A stretch of 5,782 bases of DNA from Pseudomonadota bacterium (GCA_023436745.1 JAEZHZ010000319.1:1-5782); one strand, 5' to 3'. Shown: positions 1 through 4,987, counted from the stretch's first letter. The notes: generated by a model not told the origin, from the sequence alone. Program-made: numbers and translations.

Positions 1-379
1 TGGCCGTAACCAGCTCCAGTCCGAACCGGTCGTCCACGGACCATAGTCCCCCTATGTTGCTGGCGAGGAACCCCGAAGCCCACGACCCGGCAGACACCCG
101 CACGACCCGCTCTCCAATGGCGCCGTCCTTCCAGCGCTTGAGGGAGAGCATCGCGGCCTCGACGTCCTCGGCGCGGGCGAGCAGGTCCTCCCCAGCCTGT
201 GTCAGCCGGTAACCGGACTGACTGCGATGAAACAATGCTTCGCCCACCTGCCGCTCGAGTGCCGTAACGCGCCGACCGAGCGTTGCCGCGCTGAGGCCTG
301 TGGTCCCGGTAGCCGCGCTCAGCCCGCCCAACCGCGCCACATCCAAGAAGAGCCTGAGATCGTCCCAACTGAAGTCCAT
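1..379 (-). CDS. LysR-type transcriptional regulator, N-terminal part
   Basis: This is the N-terminal 126 codons of a LysR-type DNA-binding regulator; the gene continues past the left edge of the window with no stop. It opens MDFSWDDLRLFLDVARLGGL, the usual start of this family. A winged helix-turn-helix follows at about residues 18-42 (SAATGTTGLSAATLGRRVTALE), then the typical LFHRSQSGYRLTQAGEDLL wing and linker helix at 49-67. The effector-binding domain starts near residue 91 (RVVRVSAGSW). LysR proteins are usually about 300 residues, so well over half is missing here. The ATG at 379-377 is chosen because it gives the canonical N-terminus. The nearest Shine-Dalgarno-like GGAG is about 17 bases upstream, so initiation may be weak. 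The gene diverges from the DUF1127/aldo-keto reductase operon, which makes that operon its most likely target. That is inferred from position only, and the effector is unknown. Confidence 0.92.
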   Translation of the reverse strand, partial: MDFSWDDLRLFLDVARLGGLSAATGTTGLSAATLGRRVTALERQVGEALFHRSQSGYRLTQAGEDLLARAEDVEAAMLSLKRWKDGAIGERVVRVSAGSWASGFLASNIGGLWSVDDRFGLELVTA

Positions 380-536
380 TTTTCAGTTCTGCAATGCTCC
401 TTGCGTTCTTGTCTATAGCGCGCACTGGCGCGAAAGCAGAAGTATGGCCCCGTCGCCGCTGAGAACGGCGCAGGTTTGAACCCAGACACCGACAAGACTG
501 AAAGGTCGCCGCAGGCCTTTGGGAAGGAGCACGACC
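380..536. promoter_or_regulatory. Divergent intergenic region between LysR gene and DUF1127-AKR operon
   Basis: These 157 bp must hold the promoters for both the leftward LysR gene and the rightward operon. Two short perfect dyads are visible: CGCGC-ACTG-GCGCG at 419-432, and CGCCG-7 nt-CGGCG at 454-470. Either could be a regulator site or simply GC-rich chance. I could not find a convincing -35/-10 pair with normal spacing on either strand. LysR proteins commonly bind T-N11-A dyads in such divergent gaps, but no single site stands out. Confidence 0.45.
524..529 (+). promoter_or_regulatory. Ribosome binding site of the DUF1127 gene
   Basis: AAGGAG lies 7 bases before the ATG at 537. It is a near-consensus Shine-Dalgarno site and is the main support that this very short reading frame is translated. 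Confidence 0.85.
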
Positions 537-689
537 ATGCACTTCTGGACACGCAAATATCTTGAGTGGCGGCAACGCCGCACCGCAATCCGCAAGTTGC
601 ACCAACTGGACAACTGGATTCTGGCGGATCTGGGCGTCAGCCGCGACGCGATCGCCCGGTATGTCGCCGGCTTCGATCACTGCCTCTGA
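537..689 (+). CDS. Small DUF1127 (YjiS-like) protein
   Basis: This is a 50-residue protein (MHFWTRKYLEWRQRRTAIRK followed by LHQLDNWILADLGVSRDAIA and a short tail). The first 20 residues are rich in aromatic and basic residues. Residues 21-39 match the DUF1127 core pattern LxxLDxxxLxDLGVSRxxI. DUF1127 proteins of about 45-75 residues are abundant in alphaproteobacteria. From published work, some are arginine-rich, RNA-associated, stress-linked proteins (for example CcaF1 of Rhodobacter), and others affect carbon and phosphate metabolism in Agrobacterium. No function can be assigned to this one. It is the first gene of a likely operon: its stop codon (687-689) overlaps the ribosome binding site of the reductase that starts 11 bp downstream. 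The ATG at 537 has an excellent ribosome binding site, and no upstream start gives a better fit. The gene overlaps a false upstream extension of the reductase frame. Confidence 0.87.
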   Translation: MHFWTRKYLEWRQRRTAIRKLHQLDNWILADLGVSRDAIARYVAGFDHCL

Positions 690-693
690 GGAG
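688..693 (+). promoter_or_regulatory. Ribosome binding site that fixes the first reductase start at GTG 701
   Basis: GAGGAG lies 7 bases before GTG 701 but 16 before the in-frame ATG at 710, so GTG 701 is the better start. The site shares its first two bases with the TGA stop of the DUF1127 gene. This suggests ribosomes finishing that gene help load the reductase gene. Confidence 0.75.
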
Positions 694-700
694 AACGAAT

Positions 701-1696
701 GTGAGTACCATGCGCAAACTGGGTCGTAGCGACCTGTCGACCAAGGCTATCGGACTTGGATGCTGGGCCATCGGCGGCCACTTTACCCTCAATGGCCTGG
801 CGGACGGCTGGGGCGACGTCGATGACGGAGAGTCCGTGCGCGCCATTGAGGTTGCGCTCGATCTCGGCGCCAACCTCATCGATACGGCTGACGTTTATGG
901 CGCTGGTCACAGCGAAACAGTAATTGGTACGGCGCTGCGCGGACGGCGGGATACCGCGATCATCGCCACCAAGTTCGGCAACTGCTATGACGAGACCGCA
1001 CGCACCGTTGGCGGCACCAATCTTAGCGCCAGCTATATCGACTGGGCCAGTGCGCAGTCATTGCGTCGCCTCGGCACCGACTACATCGACCTGTACCAGC
1101 TCCATGTCGGCGAATTGCCAGACGATGCCGCCGACGCCGTCGGCGAGACCCTCGAGCGACTGGCGGAAAGCGGCCGCATCCGCTGGTGGGGGTGGAGTAC
1201 CGACAATGCGCGGGCGGCAGCGCGAATGGTGAAGTTCCCGCACTTTGCCAGCATCCAGCAGGAGTTGAATCTCTTTGTGGATGGCCCCGAAGTACTGGAG
1301 TTGTGCGAGACGCAGAACCTTGCCAGCCTCAACCGGTCCCCGCTCGCCATGGGGATGCTGACCGGCAAGTTCAGCGTTGGCTCCCGTCTAGCCAACAGTG
1401 ACGTGCGCGGCGCGGGACATTCCTGGGTGCGCTTCTTTGCCGACGGTAAGCCCGAACCCGACACGCTGAAGCGGCTGGATGCGGTGCGCGACCTGCTCAC
1501 CACCGGTGGCCGAACAGTCGCCCAGGGCGCCCTCGGCTGGATTCTTGCACGCTCGCCGGTGACCATTCCGATCCCCGGCTTCAAGAGTGAGGCGCAACTG
1601 CGCGAGAACCTCGGCGCGCTCGATCACGGCCCGCTTCCGGCGGAGGTGATGGCCGAGATCCACTCCATCCTGGACCGGGAGCCCGAGGATGCTTGA
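701..1696 (+). CDS. Aldo/keto reductase (first of tandem pair)
   Basis: This is a 331-residue cytosolic NAD(P)H-dependent oxidoreductase of the aldo/keto reductase superfamily, which reduces carbonyl groups to alcohols on a (beta/alpha)8 barrel. The catalytic tetrad is complete: D61 and Y66 in LIDTADVYG, K91 in IATKFG, and H135 in YQLHVGE. The family signature RRLGTDYIDLYQLH spans 122-135. The cofactor-binding segment IPGFKSEAQLRENL is at 291-304. The length is normal. GTG 701 is taken as the start on ribosome binding site spacing. An open frame extends upstream to 566, but that part overlaps the DUF1127 gene and does not look like the family; ATG 710 is the alternative start. Its 3' end overlaps the next reductase gene by 8 bp. 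The substrate cannot be told from sequence. The protein resembles the broad bacterial AKR group that holds many uncharacterised aldehyde and sugar reductases. Confidence 0.93.
   Translation: MSTMRKLGRSDLSTKAIGLGCWAIGGHFTLNGLADGWGDVDDGESVRAIEVALDLGANLIDTADVYGAGHSETVIGTALRGRRDTAIIATKFGNCYDETARTVGGTNLSASYIDWASAQSLRRLGTDYIDLYQLHVGELPDDAADAVGETLERLAESGRIRWWGWSTDNARAAARMVKFPHFASIQQELNLFVDGPEVLELCETQNLASLNRSPLAMGMLTGKFSVGSRLANSDVRGAGHSWVRFFADGKPEPDTLKRLDAVRDLLTTGGRTVAQGALGWILARSPVTIPIPGFKSEAQLRENLGALDHGPLPAEVMAEIHSILDREPEDA
1677..1681 (+). promoter_or_regulatory. Ribosome binding site of the second reductase
   Basis: GGGAG lies 7 bases before ATG 1689, inside the last codons of the upstream reductase gene. 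It supports translation of the second gene from the same transcript. Confidence 0.65.
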
Positions 1697-2678
1697 GACC
1701 ACAGCGCTGGGGCCGCTGACCGTCTCCGTCCTGTCGCTGGGCGCGATGCTGTTCGGCACCACCACACCGGAGAGCACGGCGCGACAGCTGCTTGACCGCT
1801 ATGTCGATGCTGGCGGCAACTTCATAGATACCGCCAACAATTACGCGTTCTGGCCCGAGGGCGGTAGGGCCGGAACGAGCGAGGAACTGCTCGGCCGCTG
1901 GCTCAGGGATCGCAGCCGGCGTGACGATGTCGTGCTTGCCACGAAAGTGGGTGCCCTGCCCAACCGTGTTGGTGCGGGCCTTGAGGACATACAGGGTCTG
2001 GGCCGTGAGGCGATCGTCACATCCGTGGAAGACTCGCTGCGACGGCTCGGTACCGACTACATCGACCTCTACTATGCCCATATCGACGACCGCACGACGC
2101 CGCTCGAGGAGACCCTGGCGGCGTTCGACACGCTGGTGAAAGCCGGCAAGGTCCGGGCCATCGGCTGTTCCAATACCAGCGTGTGGCGCATCGAGCGGGC
2201 CCGGCAACTCAGCCGGCAGCATGGTTGGGCGGAGTATGTCGCGCTGCAACAGCAGTACAGCTACTTCCGACCGAAACCGGACTCAGACCTCAAGCGGAAT
2301 GCGACCATGGGGCTGAGGGGCGGCTGGGGCACCGAAGGCGGGCTGCGTGGCCAGCACCTCGACTACATCCGGTTCAACCCCGAGTTCCGCGTCGTCGCCT
2401 ACTCCCCGATGCTGCGGGGGGCCTATGCGCACCCGGAACGGCTGGACGCCGCCTACCGGACCGAGGATAACCGCCTTCGGGGCTCCGCGCTGGACGCGGT
2501 GGCCGCAGAGACTGGTACGACCGCCAACCAGGTGGTCCTAGCGTGGTTGCTCGGTTCGGCGCCCGCCATCATTCCGTTGGCGGCCGCATCCACGATCGAC
2601 CAACTCGAGGAGAACCTCGCCGGAGCAGCGCTGAAGCTCAGCGCAGAGCAGATGCAGCGGCTGAATGACGCCGCCTGA
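1689..2678 (+). CDS. Aldo/keto reductase (second of tandem pair)
   Basis: This is a 329-residue aldo/keto reductase with an intact catalytic tetrad: D47 and Y52 in FIDTANNYAFW, K86 in LATKVG, and H131 in YYAHID. RRLGTDYIDLYYAH spans 118-131. The C-terminal cofactor-side segment is IIPLAAASTIDQLEENL (294-310); the usual IPG is replaced by IPL. The middle region (about 194-230, RPKPDSDLKRNATMGLRGGW and onwards) differs from the first reductase in sequence and length. The two are therefore family relatives, not a recent duplication, although a 17-nt stretch over the TDYID motif is identical (1076-1092 and 2052-2068). The ATG lies within the sequence ATGCTTGA, overlapping the upstream stop by 8 bp, which is typical of translational coupling. 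It is probably co-expressed with the DUF1127 protein and the first reductase. The two enzymes may act on related carbonyl compounds or in consecutive steps; that is inference, and the substrate is unknown. Confidence 0.93.
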   Translation: MLETTALGPLTVSVLSLGAMLFGTTTPESTARQLLDRYVDAGGNFIDTANNYAFWPEGGRAGTSEELLGRWLRDRSRRDDVVLATKVGALPNRVGAGLEDIQGLGREAIVTSVEDSLRRLGTDYIDLYYAHIDDRTTPLEETLAAFDTLVKAGKVRAIGCSNTSVWRIERARQLSRQHGWAEYVALQQQYSYFRPKPDSDLKRNATMGLRGGWGTEGGLRGQHLDYIRFNPEFRVVAYSPMLRGAYAHPERLDAAYRTEDNRLRGSALDAVAAETGTTANQVVLAWLLGSAPAIIPLAAASTIDQLEENLAGAALKLSAEQMQRLNDAA

Positions 2679-2683
2679 ACGCC

Positions 2684-2716
2684 GATGGCCGCTCGCCCTG
2701 CCGGCGAACGGCCATC
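2684..2716. terminator. Strong hairpin between convergent genes
   Basis: GATGGCCG (2684-2691) pairs with CGGCCATC (2709-2716), and TCGCC (2693-2697) pairs with GGCGA (2703-2707), with one C/A mismatch and a 5-nt loop. It begins 5 bp after the second reductase stop and lies 21 bp beyond the stop of the convergent RlpA-like gene. It could therefore stop transcription from both sides. No T-run follows on either strand, so it is not a textbook intrinsic terminator; it could act with Rho or protect 3' ends. Confidence 0.65.
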
Positions 2717-2737
2717 ACACTCGCGGAACTCGCAGGC

Positions 2738-3091
2738 TCAGGATGCGGCGAGACATACCGACGTGGTTCCGCGATTGCGGAAGCCGAGGGCGGTCGCTGC
2801 AGCCTTGGAGAGATCGATGATGCGGCTGCCATGGAAGGGGCCGCGGTCGTTGATGGTGACCTGCACCTGATTGCCGGTGCGCTGGTCGGTCACGGTAACT
2901 CTGGTGCCGAACGGCAGAGAACGATGCGCCGCCGTCATGGCGTTTTCGTTGAACACTTCACCCGAAGCGGCCCGCTTGCCATTGAAGCCGGGGCCGTACC
3001 AGGAGGCGCCGCCACACTGGGCGTAGGCTGCAGTCGGAAAGACAAGGATCGCTGCAGCGATGGCGACGGCGGATACGGCTTTTCTGTTCAC
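2738..3091 (-). CDS. Secreted RlpA-like double-psi beta-barrel protein
   Basis: This is a small exported protein of the RlpA family, 117 residues if started at GTG 3091. Residues 1-24 (MNRKAVSAVAIAAAILVFPT then AAYA) form a classical signal peptide with a basic start, a hydrophobic core and an AYA cleavage site. Residues 25-117 are the double-psi beta-barrel: SWYGPGFNGKRAASGEVF (30-47), MTAAHRSLPFGT (52-63), INDRGPF (80-86) and RIIDLSKAAATALGF (90-104). The Cys after the signal peptide follows Gln, so there is no lipobox, unlike E. coli RlpA, and there is no SPOR domain. Known RlpA proteins with activity are lytic transglycosylases acting on denuded septal peptidoglycan. Here the position of the published catalytic Asp appears to be Asn48, while Glu45 and His56 are kept, so activity is uncertain. 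An alternative GTG at 3106 adds five residues. I prefer 3091 because GAGAG lies about 8 bases upstream and the signal peptide is cleaner. The next gene on this strand is a GH25 lysozyme. Confidence 0.88.
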   Translation of the reverse strand: MNRKAVSAVAIAAAILVFPTAAYAQCGGASWYGPGFNGKRAASGEVFNENAMTAAHRSLPFGTRVTVTDQRTGNQVQVTINDRGPFHGSRIIDLSKAAATALGFRNRGTTSVCLAAS

Positions 3092-3098
3092 CCGTGGG

Positions 3099-3123
3099 AC
3101 TCTCACTCGTTAACGATGAGAGT
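3099..3123. promoter_or_regulatory. 25-nt palindrome over the RlpA-like gene start region
   Basis: ACTCTCA (3099-3105) and TGAGAGT (3117-3123) flank the perfect 10-bp palindrome TCGTTAACGA (3107-3116); only C3106 breaks the symmetry. It overlies the alternative GTG start at 3106 and the GAGAG likely to serve the GTG at 3091. It could be a protein-binding operator or a 5'-leader hairpin that hides the ribosome binding site. Which of these applies cannot be decided from sequence. Confidence 0.6.
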
Positions 3124-3480
3124 GTCTTAACGGGGGCGATCGGCCACAATGTGCCAGGATTCCGGAGCCTTGCCCCAGCAACCGACAGTGTTGCAGCATT
3201 ACAGCACAATAGATGGCATTCATCTACAATGCTCCCGATCCGGTGAGCACTGTGACGCAAACCGCGGGACGAATCGTCGTGCTGCTTAGGCCACAGTTCT
3301 TCTTGGCCCGGCATTTGCGGATTCGTTTTGCGGTGTGTGGCGACGCTGCAACTGTTGCGTGCAGATGCCTGCCATTCCCGTGGAATGTGTGGGTTCCGTG
3401 GAAAACTGCACTTGGCAACTGGTTCAGCTAGGCCGAAATGTGGCGAAAACTGGCGCTTTTGCTGGGTCTGTAATGGTTCC
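3107..3480. other. Spacer without a recognisable gene
   Basis: About 370 bp lie between the GH25 stop and the RlpA-like start. GC content over 3121-3480 is about 56% by count, against 68-73% in the coding stretches I counted. Frames open here do not resemble any protein family and have no good start sites. The spacer holds several short dyads: TAGATG-GCATT-CATCTA at 3210-3226, GCAAC-T-GTTGC at 3348-3358, ATTCC-CGT-GGAAT at 3374-3386, and TTCC-GT-GGAA at 3394-3403. It probably carries the promoter and leader of the RlpA-like gene and the end of the GH25 transcript. A small RNA cannot be excluded. Confidence 0.5.
3198..3206 (-). promoter_or_regulatory. Possible extended -10 promoter element for the RlpA-like gene
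   Basis: Read on the minus strand, this is TGCTGTAAT: a TGn motif followed by TGTAAT, 5 of 6 to the -10 consensus. No good -35 is found at normal spacing, but an extended -10 can do without one. It would give a leader of roughly 85-100 nt that includes the 3099-3123 palindrome. Confidence 0.28.
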
Positions 3481-4362
3481 CTACTTGATGTACTGGCATC
3501 GGCCGGTTGGAGCGAGGGCTGCTATTGCCCGCGGATCGCACCCGGTCGACAGGAAGGTCAGCCACTCGTTCTGGCCGCCGTAGAACACGTTGCGGTCGAC
3601 TTCACCGCGGACGCCCGGCACCACCCCGGTCTGGGTGTACTGCCAGAAGGTCCAGGTACGGTTGTGGTAGCGCTCATGAGGCTCCGCTGCGGTCGAGCGC
3701 AGCCAGAAGCTGTTCGGGAAGTACTCACCCGCTAGGATGTCCCGGTGGAAGTTCATGTCGGTATAGATGATCGGCAGCTTGCCGGTGTGGCGCTCCATCG
3801 CGTCGAGCATCACCCGGATCTTTTCAAGGGCGTCGGCCCGGCTTGGCTTGTTCCTGCAACTCGAGTGATTGTTCCACTCGAGGTCGAGCACCGGCGGAAG
3901 AGCACTCGGATCGGCCGGCACGTTGGCGACGAACCACGCCGCCTGCTCCGACGCCAGCGAACACCAGGTCATGAAGTGGTAGGCGCCGCGCGGCATGCCC
4001 GCATCCCGCGCCCGTTCCCAGTTCCGGCGGAAATGCGGGTCGATATAGTCCTTGCCCTCGGTAGCCTTCATGAACACGAAGTGGATGCCGTGGCGGAAGG
4101 CGGTGTGGAAGTCCACGTTTTCCTGGTAGCGCGCCACGTCGATGCCCTGGATCGGCATGGAGCGCGCACGCGCGACACCGGGATGCGGACGGTTGTCGCC
4201 ATGAATGGGCGGCCCCACCTCGCTCCTCGATGAGGACGGACGATCGTTGCTGCTGACACGATAGTCGCCGCTGCGCGCACAGGCGCTGAGCGTGAGCAGC
4301 GCCAGAACGGCGAAGAGCCCATGGATCAGGTGGGCACGGGAGGGCAGAAAACGCGAAACCAT
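3481..4362 (-). CDS. GH25 family lysozyme (muramidase), predicted lipoprotein
   Basis: This is a 293-residue glycoside hydrolase family 25 protein, a family that cleaves the beta-1,4 bond between N-acetylmuramic acid and N-acetylglucosamine in peptidoglycan. Residues 1-28 are a lipoprotein signal ending in the lipobox LSAC (lipidated Cys28). Ala at +2 suggests outer-membrane sorting by the usual rule. A polar linker (29-70), rich in Ser and Arg, follows. The catalytic barrel runs from about 71 to 265: GIDVARYQ (73-80, Asp75), FVFMKATEG (95-103), GAYHF (126-130), PVLDLEW (157-163, Asp160 and Glu162), IIYTD (198-202), WTFWQYTQTG (237-246) and VDRNVF (255-260, Asp256). These match the acidic residues known for the family. 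A 30-residue tail with Cys275 and Cys289 may be disulfide-bonded. The ATG at 4362 is the only start that gives the signal sequence, but no clear Shine-Dalgarno precedes it. It lies 77 bp downstream of the SRPBCC gene on the same strand. Confidence 0.93.
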   Translation of the reverse strand: MVSRFLPSRAHLIHGLFAVLALLTLSACARSGDYRVSSNDRPSSSRSEVGPPIHGDNRPHPGVARARSMPIQGIDVARYQENVDFHTAFRHGIHFVFMKATEGKDYIDPHFRRNWERARDAGMPRGAYHFMTWCSLASEQAAWFVANVPADPSALPPVLDLEWNNHSSCRNKPSRADALEKIRVMLDAMERHTGKLPIIYTDMNFHRDILAGEYFPNSFWLRSTAAEPHERYHNRTWTFWQYTQTGVVPGVRGEVDRNVFYGGQNEWLTFLSTGCDPRAIAALAPTGRCQYIK

Positions 4363-4400
4363 GGGATTTGAGTCAACATGGCCCGCTTAATGAAAGCTTG

Positions 4401-4420
4401 CGCTAACCTCGCCGCTAACC
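4401..4420. repeat. Short direct repeat CGCTAACC x2 upstream of the GH25 gene
   Basis: CGCTAACC occurs at 4401-4408 and again at 4413-4420, a 12-bp period that places both copies roughly on the same DNA face. On the strand of the GH25 gene it reads GGTTAGCG twice, about 40-60 bp before its ATG. It could be an activator or repressor site, or chance. The spacing does not match the CtrA pattern TTAA-N7-TTAA. Confidence 0.4.
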
Positions 4421-4448
4421 CATTGATTCTGCACTATGGTTAACGGCG
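4410..4448 (-). terminator. Hairpin at the end of the SRPBCC gene
   Basis: On the minus-strand transcript, CGCCGTTAACC (from 4448 to 4438) pairs with GGTTAGCGGCG (from 4420 to 4410), an 11-bp stem with one U-G wobble and a 17-nt loop. The SRPBCC stop codon (4442-4440) lies in the first arm. No U-run follows, so it may be a Rho-assisted terminator, a 3'-end stabiliser, or an attenuator limiting read-through into the GH25 gene. On the opposite strand the wobble becomes a C/A mismatch, which favours a leftward transcript. Confidence 0.5.
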
Positions 4449-4922
4449 GGAAGCGCCTTCGAGGAGAGCCCTCAGGTTCCGTCCCTCCTCGGCCATGTGG
4501 ACCTCCACCGCGTCGAACTCGCGCTTGTTGAGGCGTCGTCCCAGGGGCCCGATTCCGTGCAGGCGCAACTCCGCTCGAAACACCATTCCGTCGCCGTCGG
4601 GCTCGAAGCCGAAGCTCAGGTGCGGGAGGAAGAAGCGGAAGATCGGGTTCACCATCGTGAACGCGAAATAGCGGTCCGGCCGAACCTCGGTGATCCGCGT
4701 CAGCTTGCGCTGCAGTTTTCCGGCGATGCGTTCCTCGAAATAGAACTCGTTGCCCACTGCCAGCCCGCGCCCATTGCGCCACTCGAACTTGAGGTGGTCG
4801 GGATGCCAGCGGACATAGTTTGCATCCATGTTTTCGAAGAAGGCAAAGCCGGCCGACGGCGGTGCCGCGATGGCGATGCTGTCCTCGAAGGCAAAGTCGT
4901 AGAACGAGATCTCGCGGATCAT
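4440..4922 (-). CDS. SRPBCC-superfamily (START-like) protein
   Basis: This is a 160-residue soluble protein that I assign to the SRPBCC/START-like fold, a helix-grip barrel around a hydrophobic pocket. The evidence is pattern and size: an N-terminal strand with FEDSIAIAAPPSAGFAFF (11-28), then WHPDHLKFEWRNGRGLAVGN (about 39-58), EVRPDRYFAF and FLPHLSFGFEPDGDG in the middle, and a long C-terminal helix (KREFDAVEVHMAEEGRNLRALLEG). No catalytic residues can be named and the ligand is unknown. There is no signal peptide. ATG 4922 is preferred over the upstream in-frame ATG at 4973, because AAGGAG sits 6 bases before it and because the longer form would cross the divergent promoter and palindrome. 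It diverges from a TetR-type regulator, so it is probably repressed by that regulator in the absence of a small hydrophobic inducer. This last point is inference from layout. Confidence 0.8.
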   Translation of the reverse strand: MIREISFYDFAFEDSIAIAAPPSAGFAFFENMDANYVRWHPDHLKFEWRNGRGLAVGNEFYFEERIAGKLQRKLTRITEVRPDRYFAFTMVNPIFRFFLPHLSFGFEPDGDGMVFRAELRLHGIGPLGRRLNKREFDAVEVHMAEEGRNLRALLEGASRR

Positions 4923-4928
4923 GGCGAA

Positions 4929-4934
4929 CTCCTT
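4929..4934 (-). promoter_or_regulatory. Ribosome binding site that fixes the SRPBCC start at 4922
   Basis: Read on the minus strand this is AAGGAG, 6 bases before ATG 4922. It argues against the longer version starting at 4973, whose first codons would overlap the palindrome at 4950-4963. Confidence 0.8.
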
Positions 4935-4949
4935 GGCATGGGTCTCACC

Positions 4950-4963
4950 ATACAGTACTGTAT
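4950..4963. promoter_or_regulatory. Perfect 14-bp palindrome, candidate TetR operator
   Basis: ATACAGTACTGTAT is perfectly symmetric and lies in the middle of the 65-bp gap between the divergent SRPBCC and TetR genes. Candidate -10 elements touch both of its ends: TATAGT at 4961-4966 rightwards, and TATGGT at 4952-4947 leftwards. A protein bound here could block both promoters. TetR-family proteins bind as dimers to palindromes of about this size, often in their own divergent promoter region. I could not place firm -35 boxes; TTGGCA at 4933-4938 is the best rightward candidate, but its spacing to TATAGT is 22 bp. Confidence 0.7.
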
Positions 4964-4974
4964 AGTCGGGCACT

Positions 4975-4980
4975 AGGAGG
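4975..4980 (+). promoter_or_regulatory. Ribosome binding site of the TetR gene
   Basis: AGGAGG, a full consensus Shine-Dalgarno, lies 7 bases before ATG 4988. It sets the start and rules out the longer open frame reaching back to 4820, which is antisense to the SRPBCC gene. Confidence 0.9.
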
Positions 4981-4987
4981 TTCTCGG

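Noticed and set aside
566..700. Upstream extension of the first aldo/keto reductase by 45 codons
   Set aside because: It overlaps the DUF1127 gene in another frame, does not resemble the reductase family, and has no good ribosome binding site; GTG 701 does.
1081..1584. Minus-strand open frame (167 codons)
   Set aside because: It is a shadow of the first reductase gene, with no recognisable motif or start signal.
1581..2249. Long minus-strand open frame (222 codons)
   Set aside because: It is antisense to two well-supported reductase genes; its composition is typical of a shadow frame in high-GC DNA and shows no family motif.
3110..3130. Possible CtrA site (TTAA repeats)
   Set aside because: The two TTAA copies (3110-3113 and 3127-3130) are 13 nt apart, not the 7 nt of the CtrA consensus.
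2958..3314. Minus-strand open frame running from the spacer into the RlpA-like gene
   Set aside because: It is out of frame with the RlpA-like protein, has no family resemblance, and its overlap covers the signal peptide and first barrel motifs of the real gene.
3421..3470. tRNA-like GGTTCAGCTAGGCC segment
   Set aside because: No acceptor stem, anticodon arm or CCA-end context could be folded around it.
3745..4233. Plus-strand open frame (162 codons) opposite the GH25 gene
   Set aside because: It is a shadow of the lysozyme gene, whose catalytic motifs are clear.
4497..4976. Plus-strand open frame (159 codons) opposite the SRPBCC gene
   Set aside because: It is antisense to the SRPBCC gene, which has START-like sequence and an excellent ribosome binding site; this frame has neither.
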